A program made the translations under genes and the position numbers. Below, one piece after another: positions 57,107-64,000 of a stretch of DNA of 64,000 nt. The first letter of the stretch is position 1. Each line of letters begins with the position of its first letter. The DNA lies in assembly GCA_016110215.1 (NCBI GenBank), contig JADWQD010000012.1:496001-560000 (forward strand), written 5' to 3'. This DNA is from Capronia americana (taxonomy: Eukaryota > Ascomycota > Eurotiomycetes > Chaetothyriales > Herpotrichiellaceae). The notes beneath the pieces were generated by a model. That model had not been told where the DNA came from. It was given only the letters and a program-made list of their open reading frames with translations, and searched no databases.

Positions 57107-58817
57107 ATGTGGACAATTTCTTCACTTTTCATAGCTTTGGGATGCATAATTGCATATGTTTATCATGCCATCAACATTTTCCGGCAACGTCGTGTAAGTG
57201 TGTTCAGCGCTTGGTTCCAGCTACGAAATTCCTGATTCTTCCGCAGTATGAAAAGCAAATGGCGGTGGCTCGTGGGTGTCAACCGCCTCCAAGGCTGTTG
57301 AACCAGAGGCCGCTTGGTTTGGACCGCCTCGAGCAAATATTTAGGGCGAACAGCGAGTCTCGTCTGATGGAGCTGTTTTTATTTCATTTCAGACTTTGGG
57401 GCACAACCCTCGAGCAAGTATTTCTTGGCTCCCAGGCTTTCGGAACGATAGAACCAGCCAACCTTGAAGCTATTCTGAGCACCCAGTTCGAAGACTGGGG
57501 CATGGGCCCGAGGCGGAAAGTCATGTTCCCTCTTTTTGGAGACGGCATATTCACCGAGGAAGGTGCTGACTGGAAACATTCGCGCGAAATGCTGAGGCCG
57601 CAGTTTGTGTTTAAGCAGTACGAAGATCTGGAAGTGTTTCGAGAACCGGTCGCCAATCTTCTGGAAGCGTTGCCCGCAAACGGAATTGTTGATCTCCAAC
57701 CGTTCTTCTTCCGACTGACCTTAGATGTGACCACAGCATTCTTGTTTGGAGACTCCGTACACTCCCTAGAAAGGCTTGGGACACCAGGAGAATCTGAATT
57801 CGCCAGTGCGTTCAACACAGCTCAAGATTTCATTGCGAAAAGGATGAGACTACAAGACCTCTATTGGCTTGTAGGTGGAAGAAAATTTCAGCAAGCCTGC
57901 AGTGATGTTCATCGCTTTGCTGATCAGATCATTGATCGGAACCTTTCCAGAGACTTGAAGCACACTGAAAGACAAAAGAAATATGTGTTTCTTGACTTCC
58001 TTGCCAGAAATACCCCAGATCGAAAGGCATTGCGAAGCCAAATCATAAACATCTTGGTTGCCGGCAGAGATACTACTGCATGCCTCATCTCCTGGACATT
58101 GTGAGTGTGGATGCAAAGGCCCGTCCAATTGACCGATCAAGCTAACAAGAATTGCAGCTTCCTTCTGGTGCGACACCCTAATGTTATGGACAAACTCAGA
58201 TCAGAGATCGCACGCACCTTCAATAGCAGAGCAGAGGTCACGCGATCCGACCTGAGAAAAATGAACTACTTGCAAAATGTCTTGAAAGAGAGTAAGACCA
58301 TATGGTATCAGCCGTGTTTCCGCCAATCCCGTTCTGACGTACAAATGCAGCTCTTCGACTTTATCCTTCTGTTCCGGTGAACTCTCGGACAGCTCTGAAG
58401 ACCACTGTCCTCCCGGTCGGTGGCGGGCCGGATCGCAAATCACCAGTGCTTGTACCTAGGGGGACCTCAGTTGCATACAGCGTGTATTCAATGCATAGAC
58501 GACCTGACTTCTACGGAATGGATGCAGAGGTATTTCGGCCCGAGCGGTGGGAGGAACATATGCCCCTTAATGACGATCCAACCAATGCAAAATGGGGGTA
58601 TCTTCCCTTCAATGGTGGGCCGCGAACATGCCTGGGATTGGATTTCGGCCTGACTGAGGCGGCATATACTATCGTGCATCTGATTCAGAGGTTCCCTGTA
58701 ATAAAATTACCTCCCGGAGAGAAGGTGGAGTTAATTGGCGTCGAGAAGCAGACGATGACTCTGGTGGTTTCAATAACCGAAGGATGCAAGGTAGAGGTGA
58801 GCACAGATCAGAAATGA
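57107..58817 (+). CDS. Cytochrome P450, CYP52-like hydroxylase
   Basis: Four exons: 57107-57193, 57247-58100, 58158-58291 and 58351-58817, in phase, 513 residues. The long central frame lacks an N-terminal anchor; the 87-base first exon supplies it (SSLFIALGCIIAYVYHAI), which decides the start at 57107. Landmarks: CQPPPRL hinge, FGDGIFTEEGADWKHSR, oxygen-binding helix VAGRDTTA, KETLRLYPSVPVNSR, VFRPERW, heme loop FNGGPRTCLGLDFG. These patterns match the CYP52/CYP539 group, which hydroxylates n-alkanes and fatty acids at the end carbon in the ER. It sits between the NLR-like and HET-S-like genes; no functional link to them is known. Confidence 0.92.
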
Positions 58818-59065
58818 AAGCATCATAAGCCTACCATCCACAAATGAAACCCCAACCCTCCCATTGGGCTCGAGAGTGCTCCTTCCATAGGCCCACCAGG
58901 CACAGAGGGTGGTGTCCCACCAGCACGTTGATGGAGAGCAGAACTTGAGGCCTGTTCACAAAAGATTGAAGTTTTCGGGAGGGTAGAGAGATCGGTCTAC
59001 ACCTTGGCGATGCGGCTGTGAATCTCATGATCAGACCATGCTGCATCGCCGCTGGTCTTGTTTCC

Positions 59066-59917
59066 TTAGTCGTCGAGCACACTCTTGCCTCCGAATTGAT
59101 TCCCATAGTGCACTCTTGAATTGCCCTGTGCTGTATTTGCACCATATCTGTGCCCAGCCCCAGTGCTAGTTACTCCGGCCGCATGTTCATCCCCATACCT
59201 GACTCGAGCATTCTCCATGGCCCTGTTGTCAGTGAAGGTGTGACCACTTTTTCTTGCAAGCGCCTGCTGCACGGAATCTTGAAGTAGCTGATCGACCCCT
59301 TCAGCCGCTTCTTCCAAAGTATCAAGACGTTGCTGTCCCTTCAATTCTTCAGCCTCTTCAGCACTTAGTTGCTGCTGACGATCCTGGGTGGCTGGAAAGA
59401 GCTCCACTAAGGCATCAACAAGTGGTGTAACATCTTCGATCAGCCTGCGGAAGTGTTTCTCCTCGTACAACGCCCAAGCTGCTTTCTGTGCGAAGCTGCT
59501 TCGTTTCTGGCGCTTGAGTGCTAGTTCTCGCATCTTTCGGTGTACGGATAAGATGTCTGGGTCAAGCTCGTTGTCGGCGTTGTATACAGCCAGTTCGTCG
59601 CCGGTGGCCTTTGCCTTGTACTTTTCCGAGACTCTTTCGGCGTCGGCAAACAACTCGATGATCTCCGCCAAGATCTCGCCGACCTTCTGAGCTTTTCTCG
59701 AAGTGTCAATGGCCGCCTGAGAGCAGTTTGAAGAGTTGTTCACAGCCTCTGCCCACCGGGACAGGCGGAGCTTCACGACATCGAGCCTCAAGAGGGAGCG
59801 TTGGTAGTTTTTCCCGAAGTTGCGACCCATTTGGATGTATTCGAAACAATCAACACAGTTAGTAAAGAGGCCGGCGACGCTCACAGCGCCAACGACCAGT
59901 CCGGCTGCTTCGGCCAT
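59066..59917 (-). CDS. HET-S-like protein: HeLo domain and amyloid repeats
   Basis: Single exon, 283 residues from the ATG at 59917, close to the 289 of Podospora HET-s/HET-S. Residues 1 to about 220 are a HeLo domain: EAAGLVVGAVSVAGLFTNCV at the start (a transmembrane-prone helix), then DCFEYIQMGRNFGKNYQRS, LRLDVVKLRLSRWAEAV, helical to the end. The last 55 residues hold HET-s-type repeats: ENARVRYGDEHAAG (R1) and GNSRVHYGNQFGGK (R2), with a possible half-repeat (GAGHRYGANTAQ) between them. In the known system the C-terminal repeats form a beta-solenoid amyloid; templating frees the HeLo N-terminal helix to damage the membrane and kill the cell. The residue in the place of position 33, which separates HET-S from HET-s behaviour, appears to be Asn. 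No break seen. Confidence 0.9.
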   Translation of the reverse strand: MAEAAGLVVGAVSVAGLFTNCVDCFEYIQMGRNFGKNYQRSLLRLDVVKLRLSRWAEAVNNSSNCSQAAIDTSRKAQKVGEILAEIIELFADAERVSEKYKAKATGDELAVYNADNELDPDILSVHRKMRELALKRQKRSSFAQKAAWALYEEKHFRRLIEDVTPLVDALVELFPATQDRQQQLSAEEAEELKGQQRLDTLEEAAEGVDQLLQDSVQQALARKSGHTFTDNRAMENARVRYGDEHAAGVTSTGAGHRYGANTAQGNSRVHYGNQFGGKSVLDD

Positions 59918-60861
59918 CCTCTTTTGCTTGGACGTGTGAGATGGCAGAAGAGGGCGCCTGAGGTGTATTGGCAAAACAATAGCTTCGGGATGAATACAAC
60001 CCTTTGTTATGAGGGAGAAGAACAAATCGTTGTGGTGTCTCGGCGCCGTTGTTTTAGTACAAATGGTTTTGATGAGGTCGGTTGTCCAGCCTCACGCTTC
60101 TGGATGCCTGGCAGAGACGCGGCCAAGGCTGATTCACAGCCCTGGGACTAGTTGCAGGGTCTCCTGTGCTGGTCGGCTGGCACAGCCTGGACTCAGCCTG
60201 GGCTCAGCCTCCACTCGTGGAAAGTTGTCGCTTCTCGATTCAGGCGGCTCTCGTATCGAGCACGGCGGTCTTGCCGTTTCTGTTCGCTGCTTTTGACCTC
60301 TATAATAACCGCCGTCAGGTCCAATTTCTCAGTCCTTCTCGCCCTGTATCGTCTCATACTCTACGCTGGAACACTGGAACGCCCGTCGTGCTTCAAATGG
60401 CGTCGCCCGAGCCCACCTCAGCCGTACTGGCTCTCTTTGATTCGCGGCCCATTCGGAAAATCAGCCTTGTCTCTACGTATTTAGCCTGGTCTGTCACTCT
60501 AACAGCGCATTGACCTCACATAAGGTTCGAGAAGTGCACCAGTTAAGTGTGTACAGGTGGCTAAGCCGCCAAGCAATTTTTGACAATCAATCCCAAGAGT
60601 GCCCGCCAACTTTTAGCCTCATGCAGCAGCCCAGATACGTTTATCCTAATGGGGATAAGAAGCCATATTATATATTCGTGTGAGCGTTCCCAGCCTAAGA
60701 CATGTCTGTTCTCCCACCTATGCTACCACTGGGGAACACTCAGGCTGTTAGTGCCGGCTGTTTGTCATCTTGCAAAGCTCCAAGCCTCTTGATTTGTACT
60801 TTGTTAGATATTGAGGACTTGGGTAGAAGTCCCTTTCACTGTGACGCAGCAATTTTAGCCC
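59918..60861. promoter_or_regulatory. Divergent promoter, HET-S-like and STAND-type genes
   Basis: A 944-bp gap between two start codons pointing away from each other, so a shared control region for two immune-type genes is possible. Frames of about 100 codons occur but have no recognisable domain. Confidence 0.4.
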
Positions 60862-63800
60862 ATGGATCCCATCAGTGCGTTGGGAGTTGCTGCTGGAACT
60901 CGACAATTTGTCGACTTCGCAGCCAAATCCCTGATGGGAACTATTAGAATTGTGAAGGATGCCAACGATACGCCAGGGTGGATGAGGATTCTTTTGCATG
61001 ATGTGGAAAAATCTGTGGAGCACATCCAGAGTCTGCGCGAACTTTTTAATGGTCTCGATACCCACCTGGAAAAGCTCAAGGGAAATCACCTTGACCATGT
61101 AAAGGACAACATGACAGACATATGTGACGCCATCCTCGATCTCAAGAACACCCTGGAGCCTGTTGTCCGCAACTACAATGCGTCATCCCGTCACAAACAC
61201 AAACAGATTCTTGCTGCCATAAAATCTGTGACAGAAAGATCTCAAGTCGAACAAAAAGCTTTGAGGCTTTTACTTCTGGGCCAGACCCTCTCAGCATCAT
61301 TACAGGGAGTGATTCTGGAATCACAGGACATTTTGGCGTAAGGGTTTCTGTTCGATTGTAAAAAAGCTTCTGACCAGGAACACAGAAAACAAGTTGGACA
61401 AACCTCTCTAATGACTCAATTCCAACATGACGAGCTGAAGGTGCAAATGACTGTCGAAAGTCTTCAGCAACAGGTTGCATCCAGCAAGACTCAGATCGAC
61501 CGTGTACACAACCTTGTTGTAGGCCTCTCACAGTCATTCGACTCGATTGATAGCCGGACTCAGAGGATCGAAGCGAACCTTGAAGTCAGTCAAGCGAATC
61601 TAGGCCTGGATCAGATGCGCTTTCAAGACACACTCCAATCCTCAATTAAAGAGTGCGATGTTACTCGAAAAGAGGTTTCGCGGCTACGAGACGATTTTAT
61701 GCAATGGATTGCCGGAAGCCATGAAAACTTGTCATCTCAACCTGAGCCTTTCAATCATCTGGATGATCCAACGAAGTCCGATTTGAGGCTCAGCCTCATC
61801 AGTAAACTTACAGAAGCTCCTAGCGCCTTGAAATGCGCATGTGAGAACGTGTTATACAGTTTACGTATGACGAGAAAGTCAACGAGAGCTGACCGGCAGT
61901 CAACACACGGATGCACCTGTGTGCCGATGTCGGATCGATGGATCACCAGGAAAGGGTGTATAAGCTTCGAATGTGAATCGATATTCGACCATTTGCCAAC
62001 ATGTAGGATTTATCGACATAAAAGGCTCCGGAACTACACCCTGGCAGCTCAACTTCTTCCTCTCATAAGAAGGACACTCGCTCTAACCATTAAGAACACG
62101 TCTGGAGCTGGAGGCTGCTCTGTAGGGATAAGTCTATCCTTCTACCGGACAGTCAAAAGATCTGAATCAGAGTTATTCAAGCTATTCGATTGCTTTCCTG
62201 GGAGACTGTCTAGGAAAGTCTACGCTAATATAACAAAGGTTTTCGGGCAAAGACAATTACTCTTTCTGCAAAGCTGTGACAGTGAGGCCAAGGACAGCCT
62301 CGTTCAGTTTAGCTGTACACCGATGGAGATTGAAAAGGAAATCAACGGATTTGTGCAGAGTTTCAACAAGTTCCTGGAACTGGGTTGTATATGGGACAAA
62401 GATGAGTACGGAAACACTTGTCTTCATGTAAGTCGTGCCGGAGAGTTTATCACTGCCGCTGAACGTATATCAAGGAACTTGTCTACTTGCCCGCTTACAT
62501 TGGGTCGACATGCAGCCAAGCAGTCGAAAAACTGCAGTATCTGGTGAAAATGGTCATTGCACCGTACATCGATGCTCTAGAGCGAGCGACGTCAGGCTTT
62601 TACCGTCCCTACGTTGCGCATAACATCTGGTACGAAGTTTGAATATGTTCGCACCTGCCCAGGCTGTATCTATGTGCATTCTCAAGCCTAACTATACTCT
62701 AGGCAATGTGAGACGTGGACCGCTGTAGATACAGCCGTGGCTCTGGCAGTCGAGTTTCCGCAAGTATTTCCCAACATACCTTTTCACGAAGCGATAGAAG
62801 AGCACCATTTCAGTGAACGTGGAAATACCACAAAGGACTTTTTTGACGGTTGTTCCCACTTCATGCTGGTCGGCTCTTTCACTATACCAGCCGGCAGAAA
62901 TATTCTGAGATTACTTCGGCGCTATACAGATCTACTAGAATGGAAGTAACCTATTCAATCCTCGTTATTCAAAGGTTCCACGCTGACTTTTTGAAGACTT
63001 TGGCTATGGTGCACTGGAGAGGTCGCTATTGATACGCTCCGATGGTCAGTTGCAGAAGATCCTTCACTGTGATGAAATCGGGCACAAGGATCCCAAGAGG
63101 AAGGGCGGTCTTTGCCCTTTAGATTTCGCCCTTGGATGGCCGGCTGGTTTAAAATCACTTTTGGAATTTGGGCATGACCCGAAGCCTGCCCTTGAGCTCT
63201 CGATCTCTTTCGGCGATCTGGAGTCGACAAGAATCCTTCTCGGGGCCGAAGGCTTCTCTTTAGCAATGCATTCTTTAATTGTGCTCGGTGCATCTGCGAA
63301 TGAGAATCCGCAGATCCAGAAGTGTGTCATTGACGCTCTGAAGGCTAAGAGAGAGCAGCTCAGAACTATAGCATTGGAGAATTTGGCAGCAGAGGAACTG
63401 AAACTGTCAGATTTGCTTGGTCAAGAGCCTGTCCTCGACGCAAAGGCACTCGATGTCTGGATTGCGTTGCGAAGGAAAGGTGTTGTTGTTGGTGACGAGC
63501 TCTTTCCTGGAAGGTGCGTCACAGTTTTTGCGTGTCTGGACTCAGAGAGTCGACTCGACTTTGCGGAAGCGCTCTACAATGCTGGATTCGAATCGATTGA
63601 CGGTGCAGACAAGACTATTGGAACACCGCTCCTCCGCCTATTGAGTCCCACAAGCCTTGGGACCAAGAACAGTTACGACCTCATCGCATGGCTACTCAAG
63701 AAGCAAGCGAGTCCATATTTCAGCACCGGCGACTCATTCCCTACGATCCTCTTCTATTTCGCCATCCAGTACAACTCATTGCGACGTCACCAAAGGTTCT

Positions 63801-64000
63801 TAAGAGAAATCTTACCTCTGGCATCATCCGTCTGTAACCCAATGTGTACCGACAATTGTTCCTGCTACTGCTCCTCACTGGGTGGATGTCTAGCGGCACA
63901 TAAATTCTGGAGTTGCGACCCTTGCAGGTTGACCCACAAGGCCTGCCAGTCAGTAAGTCAAGCAGTTTTGAGTTTGCGACTCCAAGAGTGGCTCAGATAC
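60862..64000 (+). CDS. HeLo-like/STAND N-terminal domain receptor, 3' incomplete
   Basis: Starts at 60862 and runs past the window end. Proposed exons: 60862-61340, 61386 to about 62427, about 62477 to 62630, about 62704 to 62947, and 63022 onward; joins keep phase but the middle ones are tentative. The first 35 residues (MDPISALGVAAGTRQFVDFA) match the fungal N-terminal domain found on STAND receptors, related to HeLo-like domains. A long coiled coil follows (SLQQQVASSKTQIDRVHN to RDDFMQWIAG). Further on come ankyrin-like pieces: FLELGCIWDKDEYGNTCLH, PLDFALGWPAGLKSLLEFG, STRILLGAEGF, ALYNAGFESIDGADKTIGTP. No NACHT or NB-ARC is seen so far. Probably an immune or allorecognition protein of the HeLo-like-ankyrin type. 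Confidence 0.75.

Overview
This window is nuclear DNA of a filamentous ascomycete (Pezizomycotina). The evidence is short GT-AG introns of about 45-120 bp that interrupt most genes, two Zn(II)2Cys6 regulators, fungal-type MFS, P450 and SDR families, CFEM and WSC domains, and fungal NLR and HET-S type genes. The mix of many SDR, MFS, P450 and dehydrogenase genes with few core genes suggests Eurotiomycetes, perhaps Chaetothyriales, but that placement is an inference. All gene models were spliced by hand, keeping reading phase across every intron. No tRNA, rRNA, CRISPR array or intact transposon was found.

Layout. 0-6.2 kb: an AGC (S6K/Psk-like) kinase, an F-box protein and an unknown multi-pass membrane protein. 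6.9-19.6 kb: a cluster of seven genes, largely in divergent pairs: SDR, VOC/glyoxalase-like protein, fumarylacetoacetase-type hydrolase, TRI12-like MFS pump, small cupin, P450 and Zn2Cys6 factor. It has no PKS, NRPS or terpene backbone gene, so breakdown of an aromatic compound is a better guess than synthesis. 20.1-24.5 kb: a large GPI-type cell-wall protein with GH16, a Cys-rich PAN-like module, a long Ser/Thr stalk and a WSC module. 25.1-27.4 kb: the spindle-checkpoint protein Mad1. 27.9-31.1 kb: two related BTB proteins in tandem. 31.6-36.6 kb: a relic of a TPR-CHAT protein, a stand-alone nucleoside-phosphorylase-like protein, an eight-cysteine CFEM-like membrane protein, and a relic of a second nucleoside-phosphorylase domain.

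37.4-53.3 kb: a second cluster, also catabolic in character: SDR, zinc alcohol dehydrogenase, dienelactone hydrolase, ACS-family MFS transporter, Zn2Cys6 factor, SDR and aldehyde dehydrogenase. Interspersed are three broken enzyme genes that fit the same theme: a carboxymuconolactone-decarboxylase-like gene, a cyclase/kynurenine-formamidase-like gene and a metallo-beta-lactamase-fold lactonase-like gene. The cluster seems to be losing a lactone or ring-cleavage pathway while its oxidoreductases, transporter and regulator remain open.

53.4-64.0 kb: a region with the features of fungal innate immunity and allorecognition. It holds a TPR relic, an NB-ARC/TPR NLR-like receptor, a CYP52-type P450, a 283-residue HET-S-like protein (HeLo domain plus C-terminal HET-s-type amyloid repeats), and the start of a receptor with a HeLo-like/STAND N-terminal domain that runs off the window. 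The NLR carries an N-terminal motif closely resembling the HET-S-like amyloid repeats. This suggests a cognate receptor-effector pair signalling by amyloid templating, which is the most notable finding here.
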